Positions 46,520 through 58,247 are shown, numbered from the stretch's first letter. The stretch: 64,000 nucleotides of DNA from Dromiciops gliroides (GCF_019393635.1 NC_057864.1:441872322-441936321), one strand, 5' to 3'. Translations and numbers: made by a program. The notes: generated by a model not told the origin, from the letters alone.

Positions 46520-46671
46520 TTTTTTTTTTTTTTTTTGCGAGGCAATTGGGGTTAAGTGACTTGCCCAGGACCACACAGCTAGTAAGTGTTAAGTATCTGA
46601 GGTCGGATTTGAACTCAGGTCCTCCTGACTCTAGGGCTGGTGCTCTATCCACTGCACCATCTAGGTGCCCC
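46520..46671 (-). mobile_element. Marsupial SINE, antisense, with target-site duplication
   Basis: CCATTTCATCTTTTT before, CCATTCCATCTTTTT after. Confidence 0.95.
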
Positions 46672-46971
46672 CATTCCATCTTTTTGAAGCTCTCAGGTGC
46701 ACTGGAATCAGTCCTTCCTGATAAATAGGGGCAACTCATCTTTAGGACACCAGGCCCCCAGGCACCAGTTCTCTGGGGCTGAGATCATTGCTGTTCCCTT
46801 ATCCAGGTGGCTCACCACTCCCCAAAGGCTGTAGCTTACCACATTCGATTGGCAAATGTCCACTTGCTGCTTGAGGGACAAAGCTTGGAGTAGGCAGGAG
46901 AGATGGGGAATGGGATTGTAGAAAAGGCACCTGATTGGAATCAGAGGACTTGGGTTTAATTCTCAGTTGTT
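46672..46971. other. Intergenic, nothing recognised
   Basis: No element or gene recognised. Confidence 0.5.
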
Positions 46972-47138
46972 GTTTTTTTTTTTTTTGGTTTTTTTTTGTT
47001 TTTGTAGGGCAATGGGGGTTAAGTGACTTGCCCAGGGTCACACAGCTAGTAAGTGTCAAGTGTCTGAGGCTGGATTTGAACTCAGGTATTCCTGAATCCA
47101 AGGCTGGTGCTTTATCCACTATGCCACCTAGCTGCCCC
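46972..47138 (-). mobile_element. Marsupial SINE, antisense
   Basis: Long T-rich tail; ends GCCACCTAGCTGCCCC. Approximate duplication TCAGTTGTT / TTAGTTGTT. Confidence 0.94.
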
Positions 47139-47700
47139 ACCTTAGTTGTTTTTTCAATCAGCCAATAAGCATTTATTGAATACCTGTAACTCAGACTTTC
47201 TGGGCAAATAATATTGTTATGGAGACATCAGGTTCCTGGAAGGGGAGACTAGATTCTACCCCAGAGTCTGCCAGTTCTGGTGATGTCTTTATGAACTTGA
47301 GTCTAGAGATTTACAGGAAGGGGAAGCCAGAAGTGGAATTTCTCTATCTTGCTCCATGTGGCAGGAAGTGCTTCTGGCAGGGTTGTACCAGGCCTGATTT
47401 CTAGAAGCTGGCTCCCCTCTACCTCATCTCCTCCAGGATGCTTGTGGGATGTTTGGCACTCAGAACTGAGGGGGGATGATCCTCTTCCTCAAAGCCGCCA
47501 AACTGGCTTCCTCTTGCTCAAAAGCCACCAAGGTATTATCAAATTGGTGAACCTTGGGACAGAGTCCATTCTACCGAAAATTATAGCTTGTTATGGGTTC
47601 AGCTACTGTGCTACCTGGGTGCCTTTGGATGAATTGTCTCCTCTCTTTTGTAAATGACGAGATTGGATTAGTTGATCTGTAAGCACCTTTCCAGCTTCAA
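47139..47700. other. Intergenic, mostly unrecognised
   Basis: A short LINE-2 tail remnant lies at 47157-47190 (AATAAGCATTTATTGAATAC). The rest is not recognised and holds no supported gene. Confidence 0.5.
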
Positions 47701-47812
47701 AATGCTAGCGATGACGACAACGACGACGATGATGATGGTGTGCTGCTGGTGCTGCTGGTGGTGGTAGTGGTAGTAGTAGTAACAGTAACAATAACAATAA
47801 TATTAATAACTA
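47701..47812. repeat. Drifting trinucleotide tract (GAC-GAT-GCT-GGT-AGT-ACA-AAT)
   Basis: About 110 bp in which the repeated unit changes stepwise, from ACGACGACGATGATGATGGT through CTGCTGGTGGTGGTAGTGGT to AACAATAACAATAATATTAA. Confidence 0.9.
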
Positions 47813-47984
47813 ACATATAGCACCTACTACATGCCGGGCACTATGCTAAGTACTATTTCAATTATTATCTCATTTGATAAAACCATGCCTTAGAAAAAGA
47901 TTAAAAAAGGAACTTGTTCTGCTATTCAAAAACCCTAAGGGAAGAACTATGAAAAGGGCTGAAACCACATTCCTTCAGCATTGA

Positions 47985-48040
47985 TTCATTAAACAAACAT
48001 TTATTAAGCACTTATTATGTGCCAAGGACAAAGGATAGGA
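47985..48040 (-). mobile_element. LINE-2 tail fragment, antisense
   Basis: AAACATTTATTAAGCACTTA and TTATGTGCCAAGGACAAAGG. Confidence 0.6.
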
Positions 48041-48054
48041 CCCGGAGAGTCAAT

Positions 48055-48172
48055 CAGGGTTAAGTGACTTGCCCAGGGTCACACAGCTAGTAAGTGTCTG
48101 AGGCTGGATTTGAACTTAGATCCTCCTGACTCCTTGGCCAGTGCTCTATCCACTATGTCACCTAGCTGCCTC
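48055..48172 (-). mobile_element. Marsupial SINE, antisense, without tail
   Basis: GGGTTAAGTGACTTGCCCAG to GTCACCTAGCTGCC. Confidence 0.88.
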
Positions 48173-48181
48173 TAAGAGATG

Positions 48182-48324
48182 TCTCCTCCTCCTCCTCCTC
48201 CTCCTCCTCCTCCTCCTCCTCCTCCTTCTCCTCCTTCTCCTCCTCCTCCTCCTCCTCCTCCTCCTCCTCCTCCTTCTCCTCCTTCTCCTCCTTCTCCTTC
48301 TCCTCCTTATACTTCTCCTCCTTC
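48182..48324. repeat. (CTC)n tract of about 140 bp between two SINEs
   Basis: Long CCT/CTC array with occasional CTT units. It encodes the spurious poly-Leu ORF. Confidence 0.97.
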
Positions 48325-48463
48325 TTTTGCAGGGCAATAAGGGTTAAGTGACTTGCCCAGGGTCACACAGCTAGTAAGTGTCAAGTGTCTGAGGCTGGAT
48401 TTGGACTCAGGTCCTCCTGAACCCAGGGCTGGTGCTTTATCCACTGCACCACCTAGCTGCCCC
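48325..48463 (-). mobile_element. Marsupial SINE, antisense
   Basis: Follows the CTC array directly. GAGATGT before the array and after the SINE may be the target site, which would make the array the SINE's tail. Confidence 0.93.
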
Positions 48464-48479
48464 TTGAGAGATGTTTTTA

Positions 48480-49466
48480 AGGTTGAATTGACAGTCTTGG
48501 CAACTGATTGGATACATGGAATTAGGGAGGGGGGAGAATCAAGGACAACTCCAAGCTGGGGAGCATGAGTGTAGAGAAGAATTGGTGGTTAAGATCACTT
48601 GTTTGTCTCAGCAAACCCGATATTGGATCTCAAATCCCTGGCTTCCTCCTCTGTTTTTCTTGACTCCAGGTCACTGAGCAGTGATCCTGAGAAATGACTG
48701 ATCCTGTTTTGATTGTAACCTGATGAAGGTAAAGGAGTTACAGTCAGGTGCTGGTTGCCCAGCAGGAAGTGATTTCTGCTATAGCTTCTCAGAGAAGAAA
48801 GGTACCATGACCGAGAGATGCTCCAGTTGAAAGGATTAAGGGGCCATTTCTGTTCTGCCAGAAGATCTGGACTTTTTGAGCTACCCATCCCCTACAGATC
48901 TGAGATGAATGTGAAATATCTGTTGGGCGGTCCTCAAAAGTGGCCTTTACCTTTCAGGAGAGTACAATAAAGTGACAGGTTACTGTTTCATGTTCAAGTG
49001 TTTTGTTAATTCAGGTTTAGGAATCCTTTCTGTTTGAGCATTTCTCAATCCCTTTTAGAGGAGATAGTAGATACTAAGCCATGCCTGAACTGCCAACTGG
49101 AAGGGGGGGCATGGGGACGGAGGCATAATGAGTCAGAGGTAGGAAAAAAAAATGCTGTGAAGCCCCACTTCTAGGTGTCAGTTATCCCTGGGATAATTTG
49201 ACTTCTGCTTAATTCCAGATCCAGAGTCCTTCTGGAAGGAGGCATGCTCTGAATCATAAATAAGAAGCTGCTTGTTTGTGTACATACTTCTTTGCTTCCC
49301 CTACCTCTATTGATCATAGTAGGAGGTAGACTCCCTTCAGTGATGGGCACTGTATTCATTTGTGTGAAATTTGAATACCCAGAGCCTAACACAGTACTTG
49401 GGCACATAGTAGGTGTTCATTCTTCCTTCTTCTCCAGGTTGTTGTTCTGACTCTCTGGGACTTTCT
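48480..49466. other. Intergenic, largely unrecognised
   Basis: 48480-48600 resembles reversed LINE-2, and 49380-49430 resembles an L2 sense tail (GGGCACATAGTAGGTGTTCA). 48600-49370 is not recognised. Confidence 0.45.
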
Positions 49467-49621
49467 TTTTTTTTTTTTTTTTTTGGTGGGGCAATGAGGG
49501 TTAAGTGACTTGCCCAGGACCACACAGCTAGTAAGTGTCAAGTGTCTAAGGCTGGGTTTGAACTCAGGTCCTCCTGAACCCAGGGCTGGTGCTCTATCCA
49601 CTGCACCACCTAGCTGCCCCC
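49467..49621 (-). mobile_element. Marsupial SINE, antisense, with 17 bp target-site duplication
   Basis: CTCTCTGGGACTTTCTT is duplicated exactly. Confidence 0.96.
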
Positions 49622-49664
49622 TCTCTGGGACTTTCTTTAAGAAGCCCAGGCACAAGTATCTTTA

Positions 49665-49862
49665 ACATCTTCTCTCCCCTACTCCATTCTCTTCAGTTCC
49701 TTTTGTGTATTCCACTTTAGAATGTAAGCTTCTTGAGGGCAGGAACTATCTTTCTGCTTATATTTTGTATTTGTAGCACTTAGCTCAGTGCTTGGCATCT
49801 AACAATCACTTAATAAATGCTTGTTGACCAGACTTGTTCAATAAATGCTTGTTGATGCAGGA
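49665..49862 (+). mobile_element. LINE-2 3' end, sense
   Basis: AGAATGTAAGCTTCTTGAGG, GGGCAGGAACTATCTTTCTG and AATCACTTAATAAATGCTTG are the standard L2 end. Confidence 0.85.
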
Positions 49863-50233
49863 CATAAAATTGATCCAGAGAAATCAAGATTTCTATTAAA
49901 ATAAATACTTTTATAAATTAAGCCCAGAAGAAGAGATAGAAATGAGGAAATTCCATTTAAAATTTCTATAGAATGTATAAAATACTTGAGATTATAACTT
50001 TCAAGTATTACCCAAGAACTATATAGTACAACTACAAATAGCTATTTATAGAAATACAGAACTAAATTACTGGAAAAACACTAATTGCTCATGATAGAGT
50101 GAACTAATGTTTATGCCAACATTATCAAATGACAATACCACCTAAATTAATTTCAGTTATTCAATGCCGAGACAGATAAATTACCAAGGGATTACTTTAT
50201 AGGAAAAATTTTTTTATAGAAAAGTATTACTTG
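49863..50233. other. AT-rich stretch, probably decayed L1
   Basis: AT-rich, with ATCAAATGACAATACCACCT-type wording that may be L1. Not certain. Confidence 0.35.
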
Positions 50234-50391
50234 GTGGTAGCTAGGTGATGCAGTGGATAAACACTGGCCCTGAATTTCAGGAGGACCTGAGGTTCAAACC
50301 CCAGCCTCAGACACTTGACATTTAATAGGCTGTATGACCCTGGGCAAGTCACTTAACCCTCATTGGACTCCGCCAGGAAAAAAAAAGAAAA
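50234..50391 (+). mobile_element. Marsupial SINE, diverged
   Basis: TGGTAGCTAGGTGATGCAGT to a mixed A tail, with AGAAAAGTATTA on both sides. Confidence 0.9.
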
Positions 50392-50768
50392 AAGAAAAGT
50401 ATTATAGAAAAATAATAACAAATTCATATGGAAGAAAAAATGGTCACACATCTCAACAGAGATAATGAAAAGAAACAAGAACACAAGGAGCCTAGCAGTA
50501 TCAGATCTTCAACTATATTACAAAGCAGTAATTATTAAAACTATTTGGTTCCGATTCAAAGAAATAGAGATATCAATCAGTGGAACAGATCAGCTTACAC
50601 AACAAACAGAGGCAAATATAGCTAATCCCCTATATTTGATAAATATAAGGACTTCACTAGGCTACTGGGATAAAGACTCACTAGTTGATAAAAACTACTA
50701 GGAAAAAATATGCAGCAGTGTAGAAGAAATTAGATTAAGAAGAATTGTTCATAAAAAGATAAGCTCCA

Positions 50769-50918
50769 GGGGGCAGCTAGGTGGCGCAGTGGATAAAGCA
50801 CTGGCCCTGGATTCAGGAGTACCTGAGTTCAAATCCGGCCTCAGACACTTACTAGCCTGTGTGACCCTGGACAAGTCACTTAACCCCCATTGCCCCGCAA
50901 AAAACCCAAAAACCCAAA
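50769..50918 (+). mobile_element. Marsupial SINE nested in L1
   Basis: AAAAAGATAAGCTCCA is duplicated exactly on both sides. Confidence 0.97.
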
Positions 50919-51144
50919 AAGATAAGCTCCAAATGGTCACATGACATAAAATAGATATAAAGTAACATCATAAACAGAGAAACATGGAAAAATTATCTAT
51001 TAGATCTATGTATAGGAGAATAGTTCATTACCAAACAAGGAAGAGAAAGGGATCACAGAAGATACAATTAAAGAATTTTGATTACATAAAATTAAAAAGA
51101 TTTTGCACAAATTTAAGAAAGACAAGGTTAAAAGGGAAACAACT

Positions 51145-51284
51145 AGGTGCAGCTAGATGGTGCAGTAGATAGAGCACCAGCCCTGGATTCAGGAGGACCT
51201 GAGTTCAAACCTGGCCTCAGACACTTAACACTTACTAGCTGTGTGACCCTGGGCAAGTCACTTAACCCCAATTGCCTCAAAACA
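51145..51284 (+). mobile_element. Marsupial SINE nested in L1
   Basis: AAAAGGGAAACAACT is duplicated exactly on both sides. Confidence 0.96.
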
Positions 51285-52350
51285 AAAACAAAAGGGAAAC
51301 AACTGGAAAAATCTCTGTAGCAAGTTTCTCTGACAATGGTCCTCATTTCCAAAACACATAAGGAACTGATTTAAAATTCATAACAAAAGGGACCATTCTC
51401 TAGTAGATGAATGGTCTAACAATATGTACAGATAGTTCTCAAGAGAAGAAATCCAAGCTATATATAGCGATGTGTAAAAGGGCCCCGAATCACTACTGTT
51501 TAGAGAAATGAAAATTAAAGCAGTTCTGAGATTCTACCTCATACCCATCAGAGTGGTAAAGATGACAAAAAGGGAAAAGTGGTAAATGTCGGAGGGGGGA
51601 TGTGGGAAAATAGGCACGTTGATGCACCGTAAGTGGACCTGTAAATTGGTTACAATCTTCCGAAAAGCAAGTAGGAATTACAGTGTACAGAAAGTTACTA
51701 ATTAGGGCATGTCCCTTTGCCCAAGCTATATTACTGCTAGACCCAACCAAAGATCACCCTATACTCTATACCTACCCACTGCCTAACGAAGGATTTGGAA
51801 AAAAAAACCCAAACCTAAAAGGTCCTATATGTTCAAATATATTTATAATAGCTGTCTTCGGGTGACAAAAAAACCCCCAAACAACCCTGGAAACTAAGAA
51901 GTTGTTCAACAAATGAGGAATAGCCATAAAGACAAACAACTTAGCTGAAAGAACTGAGCAATGCACTCACCATTTATGATTTCAAAGGACTGATGATGAA
52001 CATCTATCTACGACAGAGACATGATAGATTTTGGGTGCAGATGAGACCTATATATTTTTGCATACAGTCATTTAGGGAATATGTTTTTCTTGAATATTCA
52101 TATGTTTTTCTCTTTTTTTCCTCCAATGTGGTGGGCATTTGGGAGAGAGAAAAAATAGATTCTAATAATTAAAAAAAAAGAGGTGGGGGGTGCTATGGGT
52201 GTGGAATGTTGCACACACTCTCAGATGAGATCACTAATACTATTAGTTTTATGTAACTATTTTATTTTGTTACAAGAGACCTCTTATAAAGTGGGGAGTG
52301 ATCTGTAAATGTTTGTAGGATAAAAACAAAACATTATTAAACTTTAAAAA

Positions 52351-52687
52351 ACTTGTCCAATCACTTTGTGGTGGCAAAGAATTGGAAACTGAAGAGATGC
52401 CCATCAGTTGGGAATGGCTAAACAAGTTGTGGTATTTGATTGTGATGGAATATTACTATGCTGTAAGAAATGATGACAGGTTGATTTGAGAAAAACATAG
52501 AAGGCTTGCATGAATATAATGAAGAGTGAAATGAGCAGAACCAAAAGAACATTGTATACAGTGACAGCCATATTGTTGGAAGAATAACTAAGCTATTCTG
52601 AGAATTATAAATATTCAAATCAACAACAAAGAACCTATGAAGAAGGATGCTATCCACCTCCAGAGAAATAACTGATAAATAGTATGG

Positions 52688-52729
<42 letters not shown>

Positions 52730-52900
52730 ACATGCACACATATATGTGTGTGTATATATATGAATACATTCATACATCTGTGTCAATTGGTGGCTTTCTC
52801 TAGTGCAGGATGGGGAGGGAGGGAGAGAGGGAGAGAGAGAGGAGGGAGGCAGTTTGGAACTTAAAATGTAACAAAAATAATTAAGTTTAAAAAACTAGTC
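52351..52900 (+). mobile_element. Marsupial L1 3' end
   Basis: TGGCTAAACAAGTTGTGGTA, GTGAAATGAGCAGAACCAAA and TATCCACCTCCAGAGAAATA are typical of the marsupial L1 end. A (CA)n at 52691-52727 lies within it. Confidence 0.78.
52691..52727. repeat. (CA)n microsatellite
   Basis: Directly visible. Confidence 0.95.
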
Positions 52901-52949
52901 CAATCATTGAACCAATATTCCAAGTTCTGGGCTTACACAGATTTAGTTC

Positions 52950-53220
52950 AATGTTGGAGCAGCACCCCTTACCAAGTCATCAGTCATTGACTTATTTTGT
53001 ATCAATCCAGAGTTTCTTGTGGGAAATCTCAGAATGTAAGGTCATATCTAGTTCTCCACAGATGTGGGTAAAAGTTTCCCTAGGTCTTGTGCAAGCACTC
53101 ATGGTTATAATATATATTTGCATAGGACAGTCTTTATGTCACCCCACAGAAAATATTAAAAACACACAAAGAACATTAAACCCATTTAATACAATTTTCT
53201 TCCCGTCATAGCAAATCTCA
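52950..53220. repeat. Unclassified repeat, copy A
   Basis: About 100 bp around 53011-53110 (AGAGTTTCTTGTGGGAAATC, then CACAGATGTGGGTAAAAGTT) recur at 58145-58240. Confidence 0.55.
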
Positions 53221-53295
53221 CTTGTCTCAGGGTCCCTTTATAGACCCATTTCTTTGACTTCTTTCTTCAAGGGCACATAAAGTCCTTTAGTCTTT

Positions 53296-53433
53296 TTTTT
53301 TCTTTTCAGGGCAATAAGGCTTAGTGACTTGTCCAGGGTCACACAGCATATCAAGTGTCTGAGGTCAGATTTGAATTCAGGTCCTCCTGAATCCAGGACT
53401 GGTGCTTTATCCACTGTACCACCTAGCTGCCCC
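53296..53433 (-). mobile_element. Marsupial SINE, antisense
   Basis: Ends ACCACCTAGCTGCCCC. TAGTCCTT flanks both ends. Confidence 0.92.
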
Positions 53434-54207
53434 TAGTCCTTCACTCTATAATACTGGTCTTAAAGGCTTCAACTTCCTTCTGAAGAAAATGAATTTTGGG
53501 TTTCAAGAGAGGCAATTCCTTTCTCATCTGATTACAATGTCCAAATTGTTGTTGTTTGTTGTTTTGACTTGCAAATGAATTGGATTTAAGTGAGATGGGG
53601 CTGTGTAAAGTCACCAGCCTCACTCTCTCCTCCAGGGTCCTCTGAGTCCAGTGGCAAGACAAGCTGGACAACTAGAGATGGACCTGGATGCAGTGGGAGA
53701 TCTTGGCCTTTAAAACTAAGGTCATTCCCTGGTTTGAGGCAACACCCATTCAGTGCAAATAACTAGCAATAAAAGCAGAAGACAAACTCCAGGTGTTTTG
53801 CTCTCTTGTATCAATCAATCAGCTGGTACTATTAAGCACCTATGAATTAGGATGACTCACTGCAGCAGTTCGAATAAGGCCTCTCTGCGTGAATTTTTAT
53901 AAATTCATTTCAATTCCTATGTATGGTAGCAAAGGCCTCTCTGAATGAGAGATTATGTTAGCAATGAGTGATGATACAGGGAAGGAAAACAGAGAAAGCT
54001 CATGCCTCCAAATTATGTGTCCAAATACTGTTAAAGGATATTCTATACAGTTGACTGAGGCTACAGGAGGGCTAGAACTTAGATGGGGGACTTGTGCTCC
54101 AAATTTTTTTCTAGATTGGGGTGGTGATGTGGAAGCTCCGAAGAGCTTTTCCTAACTCATTCCTTTTGTACATGAAATGTTCCATCTCTCATATGTTTTA
54201 GGGGGAA
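53434..54207. other. Intergenic, nothing recognised
   Basis: No convincing element or gene. Confidence 0.5.
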
Positions 54208-54470
54208 GGGAAGAGGGGAATAAACATTTATATAGTACCTACTATATAGCACTATGCTTTACAAATGTTACCTCATTTGATCCTTATAAACAACCCTGAG
54301 AGGTAGGTATTATTCTTATTCCCACTTATAGTTGAGGAAACTGAGACAGACAGAGGTTAAGTGACTTGCCCAGGGTTACACAGCTAGTAAGTATCTGAGG
54401 CTGAATTTGAACTCAGGTCTTCTTGACTACAGGCCCATTGAATCTATCCATTGTGACATCACCTACCTTT
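54208..54470 (-). repeat. MIR/CORE-SINE, antisense
   Basis: ACATTTATATAGTACCTACT, GTTGAGGAAACTGAGACAGA and GGTTAAGTGACTTGCCCAGG, in reversed MIR order. Confidence 0.8.
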
Positions 54471-55360
54471 TTGTACAGGAAATACTGCATCCTTAATATG
54501 TTTTAGGGATTATTCATCCTTTTAGGGGGGGTTACAGAGTGGTGACCGATGGAGAGTAATATGTTATCTGTTATTGCTGCTTTTAGATGTATGCTTTGGG
54601 AATTTTTGGATACTATAATTGGTTGAAGAAGTGAGGAGCATAGCACTGGAATACCTTCCCACCACCTACTTCAGGTCGGTTAATGAGGGGGGTTGTGAGG
54701 GATCTCATCTATATAGTGCTATGGGGATGTTTGAACCCAGGTGTATACTTAGCTATGAATTTATAATTGGGGAGAAGAGAGGAGACCTCTGCTGGTTTTA
54801 AGGGCAAAAGGAATGAAAAGAGATAAGGAACTAAATAAGCAATTAAAACTATGTAGGTATACAGGATAGTAACCAATTAATATAGATATGAATCTTCCTA
54901 GGGAGTTCTGTTTTCAAATTGCCTTCCTATTGCCAGGAAGATGGCCTTGGGTTGTTCTCTCAAGTGAGGATCAAAAACCTACAGATGGCTTTCCCCTTTT
55001 GGATTCTTCATGGGAAACCTATTTCCATTACACAAAAATCCTAATGTGGGGGAAGGAGAAAGCTTACATTACTAATATAATTATGTATAAATTCATTTAC
55101 TTATATGTACAATCTTAGCTTAAAAGTTAGCTTAATGCTGCACTAAAACTTTTAGGACACCCTGTATCTTTAGCATTCAATTGCAATATATTTATATTCT
55201 TCAGAATTCAATTACAAAACTTCTAAGGACAAGGGAACACATATTTATTAAACACCTATACACTTCTTCCCAAGAGGATGGTGCTGCCCAGGAACTCCTT
55301 ATCTCATCTCATCACATCGCATCACATCCTCCCATACTTTATCTTACCTTATTTTATCTT
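54471..55360. other. Intergenic; possible mariner-like end near 55140
   Basis: GCACTAAAACTTTTAGGACA followed by CCCTGTA at 55140-55166 resembles a mariner terminal repeat and is the mirror of the one at 45162. Otherwise unrecognised. Confidence 0.4.
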
Positions 55361-55510
55361 TATTTTTTTCCTTTGCAGGGCAATTGAGGTTAAGTGACTT
55401 GCCCAGGGTCACACAGCTAGTAAATGTCAAGTGTCTGAGGCTGGATTTGAATTCAGGTACTCCTGAATCCAGGACCAGTGCTTTATCCACTGCGTCACCT
55501 AGCTGCCCCC
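55361..55510 (-). mobile_element. Marsupial SINE, antisense, with target-site duplication
   Basis: ACCTTATTTTATCTT on both sides. Confidence 0.95.
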
Positions 55511-56440
55511 ACCTTATTTTATCTTGTCAAATGAGACACTATTTGTAAGGTACTTAGCAACAGTGCCTTGCACATAGGAGGTGCTATATAAATACTTATT
55601 GTCACCTCTTCCTCTCCTCTTTCCCTTGTCTCTAGAAGGCTGAGTCCTGAATTTGCCAGGTACTCAGCATTGTCCAGGAAATTCCCTCTTCTTTTACCCA
55701 GGAGGGTAGAATTCAGGACCCCCTTCTTTTCTCCAGAATATTGGGATTTCAGCACCCCTTCCTTCTCTGACCACACGATTTCCCTCTCCATGGCTGGGGC
55801 CAGAAACTCAGAGCTAACATTTATAACATTAGGAAGAAATAGCAAAGGGCATCTATTCTTTCTATTTTCCCCTCCTCTATTCCAAACCCTGTATTACATC
55901 GGCCTTGACAGTTCATTGTTTTATTTCGTGGTCTGACATATAGTTGTATAAGCAGATATTCTATACTCCTCGTGTAGGCATCATGGAAGGAAGCTTGATG
56001 GTGGTAAATGATTTTCTCCTTCTTTGAATCAGTGACTTCTCATCCTGAGGTGATGTTTTCATCTTGTCTGAGCTTGCCTGGGTTGCTCTCACTCTCCCCA
56101 CCCCCCACTACATTTCCCCTCAAAGCTATTTCTATGATTTAGACATACCCTCAAGTAGACATCATTATTAACTTTTTTAGTTTTCCTGTTGATCTTTGGG
56201 ATCTTTGATGCAGTAGCCATTGGACAATATCTATTTGGTCTTAGAATTATTTATTTCCTTTCTGATTGTATATATTTTTTCCTTGTAACTGCTTAATTTG
56301 ACTCTGTAGGGACTTTAAAAAACCCCACACAACCAGGTAGTTGTCAAATGTGTCAGTTGTTCTCCATCTATTCTGACTTCCCTTTCAGAAAGGGGTCAGT
56401 TTTATGTATCAGAAAAAATAATGGATTAGTATCAGGAGAC
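55511..56440. other. Intergenic, mostly unrecognised
   Basis: A CORE-SINE tail remnant lies at 55525-55610 (AACAGTGCCTTGCACATAGG). The remainder is unassigned. Confidence 0.45.
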
Positions 56441-56820
56441 CGGAGGTCTTGGGGACTTGGGGTACCTGTGTTTGACTTTGTTGCTAATCAGCCATGTGAT
56501 CTTTTTTATTTATTTATTTTTGCGGGGCAATGAGGGTTAAGTGACTTGCCCAGGGTCTCACAGCTAGTAAGTATCAAGTGTCTGAGGTCGGCTTTGAACT
56601 CAGATCCTCCTGAATCCAGGTCCAGTGCTTTATCCACTGCGCCACCTTGCTGCCCTGACCATGTGATCTTGGACAAGCAAATTCTTGAAACTCTCTGTGC
56701 CTTAGTTTCTTTAATTATAAAATGGGAATAACAGCCTTTACCCCACCCAACTCACAATATTGTTATGGGGATAAAGCAAAATAAGATATGCAAATACCTC
56801 AAAAGAGGAAGCAACACAGT
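56441..56820 (+). repeat. CORE-SINE split by an antisense SINE
   Basis: The CORE-SINE continues after the insertion as TGATCTTGGACAAGCAAATT and TATAAAATGGGAATAACAGC. Confidence 0.7.
56505..56656 (-). mobile_element. Marsupial SINE nested in a CORE-SINE
   Basis: CCATGTGATCTT is duplicated on both sides. Confidence 0.95.
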
Positions 56821-56824
56821 CCGT

Positions 56825-57330
56825 CTGTTTATTGGTCAATCAGCAAGTATTTATGAGCTGCTTACTATGTGCCAGGCATGAGGCAGTGGAAAGAGGTCAT
56901 GGCTGTGGAATCAGAGGGAACTAAATTCAAGTCATGCCTCTGATGCCTCTGTTTGACCTTGGGTCTTACTTTACTACTTTTTTAGATGTGAAGGGGTTGC
57001 ATTAGATGTCCCTTATTGGTCTCTTTCAGTTCTATATCTATAATACTATGACCACTGACTTTCATCCAGGCATGTACTCCCTCCATCCCTTGGCTGTCTG
57101 TCCAGGTTTCCTTCCCTCTGAGCTCATAATCCTCCATGCCGCATTTATATAGCTTCAGGAAGTTTATTTTCCTTTAAAAAAATACCCATTATACAGATAG
57201 GGCAAGTATTATCTTATTTTACAGATGAAGAAACTGGCTTTGAGAGGTTAAAAAACCTGACCATCCCAGAGCATAAGAGAAGAGGTTTGGACCACAGTGT
57301 TCTTGGCACCAGGTTGAACACTATCAAACT
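56825..57330. repeat. LINE-2 tail and CORE-SINE remnants
   Basis: L2 tail at 56838-56880 (GCTTACTATGTGCCAGGCAT), CORE-SINE at 56880-57045 (+) and a reversed MIR remnant at 57150-57290 (TTTACAGATGAAGAAACTGG). Confidence 0.6.
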
Positions 57331-57750
57331 ATCCCACCTCCCTCTCTCAATGTTCTCTCTTTGCTCAGGTTGGGGTGGGAGAATGTCTACTGGGTTATTG
57401 CTTAGGCATTTAAAAGTGGCTTTGACGGGACCAATTAAAAATGGAAACTAGAAACACTTGTGGATAATGAAGGAGGTAAGGGGAGGCACATGGGAAATGT
57501 TAATTGTATCACTCATTCTGCATGGGGAAAGGGCTAATCTCATTTAGACTGAGCTTCAGTCTTCATTTGAAAGCCCATAAATTCCCAACAAATGATCAGT
57601 CATAATATGTTTTCTGCGGGTTTATAACAGGGGCAAGTAAGAAAGCAAAAATAACTTTTTAACAACCCATGGAAGAAAACATCAAGGCCTACAGAATCTA
57701 GTGTGTGTAATAGTAATAGTAATCCAGTGTGAAATAGTAATACTACTAAT
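57331..57750. other. Intergenic, nothing recognised
   Basis: No element or gene recognised. Confidence 0.5.
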
Positions 57751-57752
57751 GG

Positions 57753-57995
57753 TCAGGTAGGTGGCACAGTGCATAGGTAGGTGAGCACTAGGCATAGAGT
57801 CAGAAAGATCCCAGTTCAAATCTGGCCTCAGACACTTACTGGGCACATGACCTTGGTCACTCAGCCCTGTTTTGCCTCAGTTTCCTGACATCTGTAAATT
57901 AGCTGGAGAAAGAAATGGCCAACCGTTCCAGTGTCTTTGCCAAGAAAACCTTAAATGGGGTCATAAAGAGTCAGAAATGACTGAACAATACCTTT
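57753..57995 (+). mobile_element. tRNA-head SINE with an RTE-like tail
   Basis: The head AGGTAGGTGGCACAGTGCAT and CAAATCTGGCCTCAGACACT resemble the common SINE, but the tail reads CTGGAGAAAGAAATGGCCAA and TCATAAAGAGTCAGAAATGA. I recognise this tail from RTE-mobilised marsupial SINEs. Confidence 0.7.
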
Positions 57996-58069
57996 ATTCA
58001 CACTATTAAATAAGCTATATCGTAGCATGAGAATCCTTTCTTCTCTAGGGTAAATATCTTTGTTCCTTT

Positions 58070-58247
58070 AATCAATCCCCAATGTGTAGCTAGTAGCACT
58101 GGACCCTTTATGAAGTCTAATCATGAGGGTTATCCCTGTACCCAGAGTTTCTTCTGGAAAATCTCAGGATATAGTTCATGTCTACATTTCCACAGCTGTG
58201 GGTAAAAGAACTCCCTAGTCACCTTAGAAGCTAGTTAGCAAATGGAT
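58070..58247. repeat. Unclassified repeat, copy B (left part)
   Basis: AGAGTTTCTTCTGGAAAATC and CCACAGCTGTGGGTAAAAGA match copy A at 53.0 kb. It is interrupted at 58248 by the solo LTR. Confidence 0.5.

Larger units (their letters stand above)
50400..52350 (+). mobile_element. Marsupial L1, 3' part of ORF2 region
   Basis: L1-type phrases in order: TTACAAAGCAGTAATTATTA, AGTGGAACAGATCAGCTTAC, GCTACTGGGATAAAGACTCA, ATTTCCAAAACACATAAGGA, AGATGAATGGTCTAACAATA. It has many stops and is interrupted by SINEs at 50769 and 51145. Confidence 0.75.

Noticed and set aside
48141..48347. ORF made almost entirely of Leu
   Set aside because: It is the translation of the (CTC)n array plus SINE sequence.
40951..48463. 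CRISPR-like recurrence of a roughly 140 bp unit
   Set aside because: The copies are dispersed SINEs in both orientations with individual target duplications and irregular spacing, in a vertebrate genome.
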